Below are positions 43,816-52,580 of a stretch of DNA of 64,000 nt, piece after piece. A program made the position numbers and the translations under genes. The stretch is from Roseiarcus sp963822215. GTDB taxonomy: Bacteria; Pseudomonadota; Alphaproteobacteria; Rhizobiales; Beijerinckiaceae. The stretch spans positions 496,001-560,000 of the forward strand of contig CAWGGX010000010.1 in the NCBI GenBank assembly GCA_963822215.1, written 5' to 3'. The first letter of the stretch is position 1, and every line of letters begins with the position of its first letter. Under the pieces are notes generated by a model. The model made no database searches. It was not told the origin of the DNA and saw only the letters and a list, made by a program, of their open reading frames with translations.

Positions 43816-44970
43816 ATGCTCGCGACTTCCCTAGCGCGCGTCCCGGACGGCGCGCTCAATAGCCTCGGTCTCGACAAGGCGCCGGCGGACACGCGCGTGG
43901 TGGTGGCGATGTCGGGCGGCGTCAACTCCTCAGTCGTTGCGGCGCTGCTCGCCGACCAGGGCTACGACGTGGTCGGCGTCACGATGCAGCTTTACGACCA
44001 CGGCGCGGCGAGCCATCGCAAGGGCGCCTGCTGCGCCGGGCAGGACATTCATGATGCCCGCGACGTCGCTGACCGGATCGGCATTCCCCATTACGTGCTC
44101 GACTACGAAGCTCAGTTCCATGAGAAGGTGATCGAGCCCTTTGCGCGGGCCTATGTCGACGGCGAGACGCCGATTCCTTGTGTGGCGTGCAACCAGCACA
44201 TGAAGTTCGCCGACCTGTTCGGCGCGGCTCGCGACCTTGGCGCCGATCTGCTCGCCACAGGCCATTACGTCGTCGCCTGCGACGATGGGCGTGGCGGGCA
44301 GGCGCTCTATCGGGCGACCGACGCCGATCGCGACCAGAGCTATTTTCTGTTCGCCACCACCCGAGAGCAACTCAGGCGGCTGCGCTTCCCGCTCGGCGGA
44401 ATGCCGAAGCCGCAGGTGCGTGAGCTTGCGCGCCGATATGGTCTGATCAACGCCGAAAAATCGGACAGTCAGGACATCTGCTTTGTGCCGGCGGGCCACT
44501 ACACCGACATGATTGAGCGGTTGATGCCGGGCGCCGCAACCCCCGGCGACATCGTCGATGCCGGCGGCCGGGTGCTCGGCCGCCACGCCGGAGTCGTGCA
44601 TTTCACGATCGGCCAGCGGCGTGGCCTAGGTATTGCATCGACCGAGCCGCTTTATGTGGTCGCCCTCGACGCGAAGCGCGCGCGGGTGGTCGTGGGGCCA
44701 CGAGCGGCGCTTGCGAGGACGCGGCTTAAGCTGCGATCCGTCAACTGGATTGGCGACGGCGACTTTGCCGACCTGCCGTCAAGCGGTCTGATGATCGGCG
44801 CTCGGGTGCGTTCGACCCGGCCGCCGACGCTGGCTATGCTGACATCGGGCGGCGAGGTCGAATTCCTCGAGCCGGAGACTGGCATTTCGCCCGGACAGGC
44901 CTGCGTCTTTTATGATTCCCTCGACAAAGGCGCCCGGGTTCTCGGCGGGGGCTTCATCGCCGCATCGTGA
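43816..44970 (+). CDS. mnmA: tRNA 2-thiouridylase MnmA
   Basis: 384 residues from the ATG at 43816. PP-loop ATPase domain, tRNA-recognition insertion and C-terminal beta barrel. The catalytic cysteine regions CVACNQHMKF (near residue 117) and DSQDICFVP (near residue 216) are present, as is GQRRGLGI. The enzyme puts sulphur on uridine 34 of Lys, Glu and Gln tRNAs. The PP-loop reads SGGVNSS (residues 33-39) instead of the usual SGGVDSS: the Asp is Asn. Length and other motifs are normal. Confidence 0.93.
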   Translation: MLATSLARVPDGALNSLGLDKAPADTRVVVAMSGGVNSSVVAALLADQGYDVVGVTMQLYDHGAASHRKGACCAGQDIHDARDVADRIGIPHYVLDYEAQFHEKVIEPFARAYVDGETPIPCVACNQHMKFADLFGAARDLGADLLATGHYVVACDDGRGGQALYRATDADRDQSYFLFATTREQLRRLRFPLGGMPKPQVRELARRYGLINAEKSDSQDICFVPAGHYTDMIERLMPGAATPGDIVDAGGRVLGRHAGVVHFTIGQRRGLGIASTEPLYVVALDAKRARVVVGPRAALARTRLKLRSVNWIGDGDFADLPSSGLMIGARVRSTRPPTLAMLTSGGEVEFLEPETGISPGQACVFYDSLDKGARVLGGGFIAAS

Positions 44971-44988
44971 ATAGCAGGACGATCGGTC

Positions 44989-45195
44989 ATGGCTGACTTC
45001 GACGAAGAGTCCGTATTTGGGACGAAGCGAAAGGCGCCGACAGCGCACGAGATCGGCCAGAACGTTGACGACCTCTCGGCGATCGAGTTGGCTGAGCGAA
45101 TCGCGTTGCTTCGGTCCGAGATCGATCGACTGGAGCGGGCGATCGAGGCGCGTCAGGCGACGCGCGCCGTGGCGGCGGCTGCGTTCAAGGCGTAA
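44989..45195 (+). CDS. DUF1192 protein
   Basis: 68 residues: a short acidic N-terminus, then the DUF1192 core VDDLSAIELAERIALLRSEIDRLERAI, a single coiled-coil helix. It is regularly found next to the RcdA-type gene in alphaproteobacteria; the function is not known. It begins 18 bases after the mnmA stop. Confidence 0.85.
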   Translation: MADFDEESVFGTKRKAPTAHEIGQNVDDLSAIELAERIALLRSEIDRLERAIEARQATRAVAAAAFKA

Positions 45196-45633
45196 AGCCG
45201 CCGGTACTTGCTTGGAGACGTCCCGCAGCGGTTGGCGCGACTTCAAATCGTCGACGCAAGACCTTCCCGCCGGACCCGTGTCCCCGACCCAGGAAGTTGC
45301 AGCGAATTCCCTACTCAACTCCGTGTTCCAGGTTTCTGGGTCGATTTGGGACGTGAGCGAGACGGGCTGTCCTAAGAATCAGAAAATGCGACTCCTTGCG
45401 ACCTCAATTTTGTGGATGCGGGACGCGCTCGCCGCCTGAGCGGTCGACATCCCCGCCTTGAACGCCGGCATAGAAGGCTTTCTCGGGCTATTGCCGAGAC
45501 AAGGTCGCGCGCGTTAACGTTATTTCCGGGTTAATGCGCGCGCCCCGCGTGCAGGCTTTATATTTGCTTCGAGCTTTCCCGGATGAGGAACACAGCTGTG
45601 CGACCTTGCCGGCGCAGCGCGGGGGTTAGGCGT
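45196..45633. other. Promoter region upstream of rcdA
   Basis: No gene recognised. It contains an imperfect inverted repeat at 45508-45542 (CGCGCGTTAAC and GTTAATGCGCGCG) with two TTAA boxes 13 bases apart, not the N7 spacing of CtrA. Confidence 0.5.
45508..45542. promoter_or_regulatory. Inverted repeat upstream of rcdA
   Basis: CGCGCGTTAAC (45508-45518) pairs with GTTAATGCGCGCG (45530-45542), an 11-base stem with one bulged base around an 11-base loop. It starts about 126 bases before the rcdA ATG. It may be an operator or the end of an upstream transcript; there is no T tract. Confidence 0.4.
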
Positions 45634-46182
45634 ATGAATCGAAATTACAACGGATGGAGGCGCCTTTCCGGAGCCTCAAGTCTGGCGCCGGGCGCGATTC
45701 CCTTCATTCATCGCTTGACCGCCTCACCCGCATTCCAGGAGCTGTTCCGCGAAGGGATGGCTCTGGTCGAGGAAGCGGCCGCCTATCTCGACGGGCCGGG
45801 ACGGGAGGAATTGCGCGGGCTATCGAGGACGGCTGCGCTCGCCTACGCTACCGAAAGCATGCGGCTGACGACCCGGCTGATGCAGGTGGCGTCCTGGCTC
45901 CTGCTGCAGCGCGCGGTCAACGAGGGCGAATTGACGCGCAACCAGGCGCTGACCGAGCGCCATCGTGTCAAGCTCGCTCGGCAGGACCTCGCCTGCGCCG
46001 CGGACATCTTCGAGCAGTTGCCCAAGACCCTGCGCGAGATGAGTCTTCGGTCGCTCCGCATCCAGGAGCGCGTCATCCATCTCGACCAGAGTCTTGCTTT
46101 CGCCTACGCGCCTGAAGCGCGCCAACGCGCCAGTGCGGTCGCCGAGCAGGTGGAGCGATTAAGGGCGGCTTTTTCGCACTGA
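45634..46182 (+). CDS. rcdA: RcdA-type regulator of CtrA degradation (DUF1465)
   Basis: 182 residues from the ATG at 45634; an in-frame upstream start at 45583 is also possible. All-helical DUF1465 fold: FQELFREGMALVEEAAAYLDG, TESMRLTTRLMQVASWLLLQRAV, and LRSLRIQERVIHLDQSL. In Caulobacter RcdA is the adaptor that brings CtrA to ClpXP at the cell pole. The window thus carries both SciP and RcdA within 2.5 kb. Confidence 0.9.
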   Translation: MNRNYNGWRRLSGASSLAPGAIPFIHRLTASPAFQELFREGMALVEEAAAYLDGPGREELRGLSRTAALAYATESMRLTTRLMQVASWLLLQRAVNEGELTRNQALTERHRVKLARQDLACAADIFEQLPKTLREMSLRSLRIQERVIHLDQSLAFAYAPEARQRASAVAEQVERLRAAFSH

Positions 46183-46272
46183 CATCGGCAGCGGCGGGCG
46201 GCCGCCGGACTTGCTTCGACCCCCATTTGGCCGCATTGGTCGGCCAGAGAGGTCGTTCTCAGACTGACGCTC

Positions 46273-46932
46273 ATGCCGCCCGCTCCGCCTCGACCACCCT
46301 CTTGCTCGATCTACCTCGTCACGCCGCCGCTCGCAGCGGCGGCCGCCTCGGCTTTCGCTGAGCTGTTGGCCAAGGTTGTGGCGACCGCGCCGATCGCGAG
46401 CCTTCGTGTTCGCTTCGAGCGCGGCGCCGAAAGTGAGGCGAGGGCGATCGTCGCGCCGCTCCTCAAGCTGGCCGCCACGGCGGATTGCGCTTTGCTTTTG
46501 GACGGCGATCCGCGACGCGCGGCCCGTTTGGGCGCTAACGGCGCACATGTCGAGGGCGTCGGCGAGGCGCTCGACGACGCCCTCGACAGCCTGAAGCCGG
46601 AGCGGATCGTGGGCGCCGGCGCCCTTCGAATGCGCGATGACGCGATGACCGCGGGCGAGAAGGGGGTCGATTACGTCATGTTTGGCGAGCCTCGCGGCGC
46701 AGCGCCGTCAATGGCGCTCGAACTGCTCCTGGAGCGGGTCGGCTGGTGGGCGGAGATTTTCGAAACGCCTTGCGTCGCCTATGCGGAATCGATTGAGGCC
46801 GCGCATCGTCTCGCCGCGGCGGGCGCCGATTTCGTCGCGGTCGACCGAGTGATCTGGGACGCTCCCTCCCCGGTGGAAGCCGTGCGGTCGCTGCATGCTG
46901 CCCTCGACCGCGTCGCTGCGCACTCGCCATGA
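46273..46932 (+). CDS. Thiamine-phosphate-synthase-like protein
   Basis: 219 residues with a TIM-barrel pattern of the ThiE/TenI family (SIYLVTPPL at the start, then CALLLDGDPRRAARLGANGAHV, VDYVMFGEPRG, and AGADFVAVDRVIW). The usual Q-x-R-x-K substrate-binding motif is replaced by SLRVRF, so it may not make thiamine phosphate. Its stop overlaps the start of the Sel1-repeat gene. Confidence 0.75.
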   Translation: MPPAPPRPPSCSIYLVTPPLAAAAASAFAELLAKVVATAPIASLRVRFERGAESEARAIVAPLLKLAATADCALLLDGDPRRAARLGANGAHVEGVGEALDDALDSLKPERIVGAGALRMRDDAMTAGEKGVDYVMFGEPRGAAPSMALELLLERVGWWAEIFETPCVAYAESIEAAHRLAAAGADFVAVDRVIWDAPSPVEAVRSLHAALDRVAAHSP

Positions 46933-47921
46933 AGCAACTCGTTCTGGTTTTCGCCGCTGCGCTCGCTTACGCCGGCGGTGCCTCGGCCCAGGAGGCCGCT
47001 CCAAAGGCCGCCGCGTCAACGGATGCGCGGCCGCCGCTCCCTTCGCTTCCGCCGCCGCTTCCGCCCCGCGCCGACGGCAAGGCGGTGGACCTCGCCTTTG
47101 GCGCGTACCAGCGCGGCAACTTCCTTTTCGCGCTGCGAGAAGCCGAGCGTCGACTGGACCAGAATCATCAGGACGCCGCGGCGATGACCCTGATCGGCGT
47201 CATTTATCGCGATGGCGCAGCGGTCGGACAAAGCGATCTGGAAGCGTCGCGTTGGTTTCGCCTCGCCAGCAACCTGGGGGATCCGCAGGCCGCCTACGAA
47301 CTTGGCGCGCTGCTGCTGCAAGGAGCAAAAGGCGTGCCGAAAGATCGGGACGCCGCAAAGGCGCAGTTCGAACGCGCCGCCGCCAAGAACCACGGAGCCG
47401 CGCTTTACAATCTCGGCGTCATCGCGCTCGATTCGTCTGATGGCCGAAAGCCGGATTTCTCGGCGGCGGCCCAGTTTTTCCTGAGGTCAGCGAACGCCGG
47501 CGACGACGACGGCGCCTATTCCTACGGCGTCATGCTGCGCGAGGGAAAAGGCGCGCCACAGGACGTCGCCGCGGGCGCGCGCTGGCTTAAGCGCGCCGCC
47601 GACTCGGGCGTCATCGCCGGCCAAGTCGAATACGCGATCATGTTGTTCAACGGCAACGGCGTCTCGAAAGACCAGGCTGCGGCCGTCGCCCTCCTGCGGG
47701 TCGCCGCGGCCAAGGGCAATCCGATCGCCCAGAACCGTCTTGCGCATCTTTACGTCGACGGCGTGGTGGTGGGTCACGACCTTGCCAAGGCCGCGGCCTG
47801 GAACGCCTTCGCCAAGGCCGCCGGTCTGCAGGACCAGAACCTCGACGTCGCGACGGCCAACCTGACGCCGGACGAACGTAGCCGCTTTACCCGAATCGTT
47901 CGCGAGACGATCGGAAACTGA
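46929..47921 (+). CDS. Periplasmic Sel1-repeat protein
   Basis: 330 residues. Signal peptide residues 1-20 (cleavage near ASA-QE), a Pro-rich linker, then about six Sel1-like repeats with the AxxxLGxxxxxGxGVxKDxxxAxxxxxxAA pattern from residue 45 to 320. Such proteins act as scaffolds in envelope signalling or peptidoglycan work. Translationally coupled to the ThiE-like gene by ATGA. Confidence 0.87.
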   Translation: MKQLVLVFAAALAYAGGASAQEAAPKAAASTDARPPLPSLPPPLPPRADGKAVDLAFGAYQRGNFLFALREAERRLDQNHQDAAAMTLIGVIYRDGAAVGQSDLEASRWFRLASNLGDPQAAYELGALLLQGAKGVPKDRDAAKAQFERAAAKNHGAALYNLGVIALDSSDGRKPDFSAAAQFFLRSANAGDDDGAYSYGVMLREGKGAPQDVAAGARWLKRAADSGVIAGQVEYAIMLFNGNGVSKDQAAAVALLRVAAAKGNPIAQNRLAHLYVDGVVVGHDLAKAAAWNAFAKAAGLQDQNLDVATANLTPDERSRFTRIVRETIGN

Positions 47922-47982
47922 GGGCTGGTTTGCGGAGCAGGCTCCGCGGCGACGCCCGACGCTAATCGATATGGAGGCGCGC

Positions 47983-49809
47983 ATGACGGATCTGAACGCC
48001 CGCGTTGGCGAGATCACTGAGAGAATCGCCGTGCGCAGCCGCGCGTCACGGCGCGCTTATCTCGACCGGATCGAGGCGGCGGTCGCCAAGCGGCCTGCGC
48101 GCAAGCGTCCCGGCTGCGCCAATTTCGCTCACAGCTTCGCCGCCTGCGCCGCTGGCGACAAGGAGGCGCTGCGCGATGGCGACGGCCCCAACCTGGCGAT
48201 CGTCACCGCCTATAACGACATGCTCTCGGCTCATCAGCCGTTCGCCCGTTTTCCCGAACTCATCAAGCAGGCGGCGCGTGCGGTCGGCGGGTCGGCGCAA
48301 GTCGCCGGCGGAGTTCCCGCGATGTGTGACGGCGTCACCCAGGGCGAGGCCGGCATGGAGCTTTCGCTGTTCTCCCGCGACGTGATCGCGCTTTCGACCG
48401 CGGTCGCGCTCTCGCACGACATGTTCGACGCGGCGGTCTATCTCGGCGTCTGCGACAAGATCGTGCCCGGCCTCCTCATTGGCGCGCTGTCGTTCGGCCA
48501 TCTCCCAGCCGTGTTTCTCCCCGCCGGGCCGATGCCTTCCGGCCTGCCCAACGAGGAAAAGTCGAAGATCCGGCAGCTTTACGCCGAAGGCAAAGCCACG
48601 CGCGCCGACCTCCTGGAGGCCGAAGCCAAGGCCTACCACGCGCCCGGCACCTGCACATTCTACGGCACCGCCAACACCAACCAGATGCTGATGGAGATCA
48701 TGGGTCTTCATCTGCCGGGGGCTTCGTTCGTCAATCCGGACACGCCGCTCAGGGACGCGCTGACCATGCTCGGCGTCAAGCGGGCGCTGGAGCTGACCGC
48801 GCTCGGCAACGCGTTCACGCCGATCGGCCACGTCATCGACGAGCGCGCCGTCGTCAACGGCGTGGTGGGCCTCCACGCAACCGGCGGCTCGACCAATCTC
48901 ACGATCCATCTGATCGCCATGGCCGCAGCGGCGGGACTTGCGCTCACCTGGGAGGATTTCGCCGACCTCGCCGAGGTGACGCCGCTCGTCAGCCGCATCT
49001 ATCCCAACGGCAAAGCCGACGTGAACCACTTCCACGCCGCCGGCGGCATGGGTCTCTTGATCCGCGAGCTGGCGGGCGCGGGTCTCATTCACGCCGACGC
49101 GCGGACGGTCTGGGGCGAGCGGCTGGCCGACTACGCCGTCGAGCCGCATCTCGACGACGCGGGCGAAGTTCGCTGGCGGCCTGCGCCGGACGTTTCCGGC
49201 GACATCAGCGTGCTGCGCGGCGTTTCCGATCCTTTCCAGGAGACCGGCGGCTTGCGCGTCCTCCAGGGCCCGCTCGGACGAGCGGTCATCAAGACCTCCG
49301 CCGTCGCGCCGGAGCGTCATGTGATCGAAGCGCCGGCGCGCGTGTTCCATAGCCAGGAGGAGCTGCACGCCGCCTTCCGCGCCGGCGAACTCAACCGTGA
49401 CTTCGTCGCGGTCCTGCGCTTCCAGGGGCCGAAGGCGATCGGCATGCCGGAATTGCACAAGCTGATGCCGCCGCTCGGCGTCCTGCAGGACCGCGGGCAC
49501 AAGGTGGCGCTGGTCACCGACGGGCGGCTCTCGGGCGCCTCGGGCAAGGTGCCCTCGGCCATCCATGTGACGCCCGAGGCGGCCGCAGGCGGCGCGATCG
49601 GCAAGATCCGCAACGGCGACGTCGTGCGGGTCGACGCGCGCCAGGGCGTGCTCGACGTCCTGGTCGACGCCGAGGTTTGGGCCCGGCGCGGACATGCCGA
49701 AGCCGACCTGTCGCGCTCCCACGTAGGAATGGGGCGGGAACTGTTCGCCGCGTTCCGCGGCCAGGTCGGCGCCGCCGACGAGGGCGCCGCAATCTTTCCC
49801 GCCGCTTGA
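47983..49809 (+). CDS. edd: Phosphogluconate dehydratase
   Basis: 608 residues from the ATG at 47983, which has GGAGG six bases upstream; a methionine four codons earlier is in frame. The IlvD/Edd family 4Fe-4S ligands are in VPAMCDGVTQGE (near residue 106), GVCDKIVPG (near 156) and GTCTFYGTANTN (near 223). Later segments ATGGSTNLTIHL and TDGRLSGASGKVPSAIHVTPEA are diagnostic of Edd. It dehydrates 6-phosphogluconate to KDPG in the Entner-Doudoroff pathway. No zwf, pgl or eda gene lies beside it. Confidence 0.95.
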   Translation: MTDLNARVGEITERIAVRSRASRRAYLDRIEAAVAKRPARKRPGCANFAHSFAACAAGDKEALRDGDGPNLAIVTAYNDMLSAHQPFARFPELIKQAARAVGGSAQVAGGVPAMCDGVTQGEAGMELSLFSRDVIALSTAVALSHDMFDAAVYLGVCDKIVPGLLIGALSFGHLPAVFLPAGPMPSGLPNEEKSKIRQLYAEGKATRADLLEAEAKAYHAPGTCTFYGTANTNQMLMEIMGLHLPGASFVNPDTPLRDALTMLGVKRALELTALGNAFTPIGHVIDERAVVNGVVGLHATGGSTNLTIHLIAMAAAAGLALTWEDFADLAEVTPLVSRIYPNGKADVNHFHAAGGMGLLIRELAGAGLIHADARTVWGERLADYAVEPHLDDAGEVRWRPAPDVSGDISVLRGVSDPFQETGGLRVLQGPLGRAVIKTSAVAPERHVIEAPARVFHSQEELHAAFRAGELNRDFVAVLRFQGPKAIGMPELHKLMPPLGVLQDRGHKVALVTDGRLSGASGKVPSAIHVTPEAAAGGAIGKIRNGDVVRVDARQGVLDVLVDAEVWARRGHAEADLSRSHVGMGRELFAAFRGQVGAADEGAAIFPAA

Positions 49810-50105
49810 CAGCGCGGCGCCTGAATTCCTTGAGGCTTCGTTTACTTCTAGGGGACGATAGTGCGACGGTCCCCTTCGGGGCGATCGGCTGAAGCCGGGC
49901 GCCACGCCAAACGCGGACGGACGTCTTCTTGCCCGGCGGTCGCGCTGGGAAGCGGCGAACCGGAGTTCCGTGACGACGAGGCCCTGCGCGACTGCGGAAC
50001 GCCGCCGCGACCGGTCATTCCCTCCTGCCCTCCCGGTGGGGACGGAGCGCACGGACGCTGAAGCACGCCGCTTGACGCCGGGAGCCCTGCCGCTCGAGGT
50101 TCCCG

Positions 50106-50672
50106 ATGCCGTCGCGTCTCTGGCTCTTTATCGCCTTCGTCATCGCCTTCGGCTCCGAGCCGGCCCAGGCCGAGACAGCCTCGAAGATGCTTGCGGTCGT
50201 CCTCGACCAGGCGACCGTAGCGAAACTTCCGCCCCCCACGTCGACGCGCATCGACGGAAATCCGATGGTCGCCGACGGCGCCGCGAAGATCCTTGCGGTC
50301 GTCCTCGACCAAGCGACCGTAGCGGAACTTCCGCCCCGCACGTCGACGCTCATCGTCGGAAATCCGATGATCGCCGACGTCACCATGCTCAAGACCGGCG
50401 CAGCGATGGTCGTCACGGGAAAAGGCTACGGGCAGACCAACCTCATCGGCCTTGACGACGAAGGGCGTGTTCTTCTCGACGAACAGCTGCGCGTCCTGCC
50501 GCCGAAGACAGTTGTCGTGTTGCAGAACGGAACCTCGCACGTGTCCTATTCCTGCAATCCCGATTGCATGCCGACCGCGCAGCTCGGCGACGATCCGAAG
50601 AGCTTCAATGAGGTGGGCGGCCAGATTTCCAGCCGCAACGGCTACGCGCTCGGTTCGGGCGGCGGTAAGTAG
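50106..50672 (+). CDS. Secretin/pilus-assembly N-domain-like exported protein with an internal duplication
   Basis: 188 residues. Signal peptide residues 1-22. The domain resembles the N-terminal region of CpaC-type secretins found alone in Rhizobiales: AVVLDQA...LPPxTSTxIxGNPMIAD, then VVTGKGYGQTNLIGLDDEGRVL, then YSCNPDCMP. The first motif occurs twice because of a 102-base tandem duplication (50184-50387), which adds 34 residues in frame. Confidence 0.82.
   Translation: MPSRLWLFIAFVIAFGSEPAQAETASKMLAVVLDQATVAKLPPPTSTRIDGNPMVADGAAKILAVVLDQATVAELPPRTSTLIVGNPMIADVTMLKTGAAMVVTGKGYGQTNLIGLDDEGRVLLDEQLRVLPPKTVVVLQNGTSHVSYSCNPDCMPTAQLGDDPKSFNEVGGQISSRNGYALGSGGGK
50184..50387. repeat. In-frame 102-bp tandem duplication inside the secretin-N-like gene
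   Basis: Copies at 50184-50285 and 50286-50387 differ at only about a dozen bases. Each encodes 34 residues from KxLAVVLDQAT to the GNPMxAD motif. The unit is a multiple of three, so the gene stays open. Confidence 0.9.
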
Positions 50673-51056
50673 GCTCAGGTCCACGCGGAGGGCCGGTCGA
50701 CCCCATTGAGAAGCCGGCTCAGGCCCGCGGATGAAACGCCGCCGCGGACCCTTCGCCCCTCAGCAAGCACGGCGCCTATGCTCTATGTGTTGGCCGCGGG
50801 CCGGCTCGGATAATTCAAAGGGGCTGGCCACTCCGTCATGGCCGGGCTTGTCCCGGCCATCCACGCAGCGCCGGCGCCGTTCGCGACGCGATCTCAAATT
50901 ATCCAATCCTATCAGGTACCTATCCTATCGAGAAGAGATCGCGTTCGCGTGGGTGGCCGGGACAAGCCCGGCCATGACGCGGTGTTACCGATCGCTCCAA
51001 CAAGCCTCGGACGCTTTCGTCGGGGGCCAGATCGGAGGTCGCTCGAAAGCGACTTG
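50673..51056. other. Intergenic region with a REP-like inverted repeat
   Basis: No gene recognised. It contains the long inverted repeat 50834-50979 listed separately and leads up to the putative IS91-type element end near 51056. Confidence 0.5.
50834..50979. repeat. REP/BIME-like inverted repeat
   Basis: Arms at 50834-50866 and 50947-50979 are almost perfect complements built around CATGGCCGGGCTTGTCCCGG, separated by 80 bases. Arms of this kind recur in Rhizobiales intergenic regions as REP-like elements. It would form a long hairpin in RNA from either strand. Confidence 0.75.
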
Positions 51057-51067
51057 AATCTGGAGGG

Positions 51068-51123
51068 TTATGTGAGGTCGCCGGCGCACAGGTTTGTGGG
51101 CCAGGGAAGGCGACCTCACATAA
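51068..51123. repeat. IS91-end hairpin
   Basis: TTATGTGAGGTCGCC (51068-51082) and GGCGACCTCACATAA (51109-51123) are a perfect 15-base inverted repeat with a 26-base loop. It lies 3' of the transposase gene, as expected for a rolling-circle element terminus. Because TGA-rich T tracts are absent it is not a standard terminator. Confidence 0.8.
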
Positions 51124-51404
51124 GCCGGATTGAACGAAGGCGCGGGCCGGTCAGGCGCTATGGGGAAAGCGCGCGAGGGCGCTCGGGTTTGACGGCGCGT
51201 CTTTGCCCTGCGCGTTCAGCTGGAGGAGACCGTTGAGCGGTTCGGAGGCGCGGCGGCGGGATTCGGGCGCGCTCTGGAGGGTTAGCAGCGAGGGGATCTG
51301 GGTCGAAGCGGAGCGGCGACGGCAAGAAGCCTCATCGCCGGCGGCTTGAGCGGCTTGGTGGTGGGGGCGAGGACGGGCGATCGAGGTGGGGGCGAGACTC
51401 GAGG

Positions 51405-52577
51405 TCATGATGTGTCGCAGCGGAATGCGGCGGCCGGGTCAACGAGGCCGATGCGGCGCATGAGACCGCCGCAATCCGGGCAGCGGGCAAACGGCTCGCG
51501 GGCGTGTTTGTCTGGCTGTGGCTCGCTGGCGGCGGCGGGCTCGCCGGTCGGCTGGGGCTGAAGCAGGCGGCGCAAGCGCGCGAGGCTCTCGCCTCGGTCG
51601 CCCTTGGCGAGAAAGCCGTAGTGCCGGATGCGGTGAAAGCCGTCGGGCAGGACGTGGAGCAGGAAACGCCGGATGAACTCGTGCGGGGCGAGGCGCATGA
51701 CGCGGGGGCGCCCGCCGCGACGATAGTCCTTGTAGGAGAACGCGACTTCATCGTCGCCGACGACTACGAGCCTCGTATTGGCGATGGCGGTTCGATGCGT
51801 GTAGCGGGCGAGATAGGCGAGCACGCGCGCGGGTCCGCCGAATGGCGGCTTGGCGTAGACGACGAAGGGGCCTTGGCGCAGAGCGCGCATGCGTTCGGCG
51901 AACGCGGCGGCCTCGGCGAGCGGGACCAGGTCGCCGAAGAAACCGAGTTCGCCGCGCCGGAAAGCGGTTTCCAGGCCGTCGAGGAACAGGCGGCGGAAGG
52001 TCTTCGACAGGGCGCGGACGGAGAGCAGGAAGTTGGGTTTGCAGACCCATCGCTGACCATCGAGGGCAACGCCGCCGCCGGGAACCAGACAATGGACATG
52101 GGGGTGGTGGGTCAGCGTCTGTCCCCAGGTATGCAGGACGGCGATGAGGCCGATCCTGGCGCCCAGACGCTCGGCGGCAAGCGTCATGAGCGCCTGGGCG
52201 GCGGCGCGCATCAACAGGCCGTAGACCGTTTGCTTGTTCTGGAAAGCGATCCCGGCCGCCGCCGGCGGCAGGGTGAAGACCACGTGGAAGTAGGGAACCG
52301 GCAGCAGTTCGGCCTGACGAGCAGCGAGCCACTCCGCGCGCGCCGACCCCTGACACTTCCCGCAATGGCGGTTTCTGCACGAGTTGTAAGCGATGCGGGT
52401 GAGCCCGCAATCGTCGCAGAGCTCGACATGACCGCCGAGCGACGCCGTGCGGCAGGCCGTGATCGCTCCGATCACGCGCCGCTCGACGCGCCCGAGATGT
52501 CCGGCGTTCGCTCGTTCGTAAGTCTCGCCGTGACGGTGGAAGACATCGGCCAGTTCGAACGCCGGCCGCGCCGTCAC
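51405..52577 (-). CDS. IS91-family transposase
   Basis: 390 residues from a GTG start, seven bases after the integrase stop. The zinc-finger domain is CDDCGLTRIAYNSCRNRHCGKCQG; the catalytic HUH-type and Y motifs lie in HVVFTLPPA, HTWGQTLTHHPHVHCLVPGGG and YLARYTHRTAI. Typical IS91/Y1 layout, full length. Confidence 0.93.
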   Translation of the reverse strand: MTARPAFELADVFHRHGETYERANAGHLGRVERRVIGAITACRTASLGGHVELCDDCGLTRIAYNSCRNRHCGKCQGSARAEWLAARQAELLPVPYFHVVFTLPPAAAGIAFQNKQTVYGLLMRAAAQALMTLAAERLGARIGLIAVLHTWGQTLTHHPHVHCLVPGGGVALDGQRWVCKPNFLLSVRALSKTFRRLFLDGLETAFRRGELGFFGDLVPLAEAAAFAERMRALRQGPFVVYAKPPFGGPARVLAYLARYTHRTAIANTRLVVVGDDEVAFSYKDYRRGGRPRVMRLAPHEFIRRFLLHVLPDGFHRIRHYGFLAKGDRGESLARLRRLLQPQPTGEPAAASEPQPDKHAREPFARCPDCGGLMRRIGLVDPAAAFRCDTS

Positions 52578-52580
52578 CGG

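Noticed and set aside
45508..45542. CtrA binding site upstream of rcdA
   Set aside because: The two TTAA boxes are 13 bases apart; CtrA needs a seven-base spacer.
48046..50052. 668-residue open frame on the minus strand
   Set aside because: Antisense shadow of edd; its sequence is the Arg/Gly-rich type expected from such frames.
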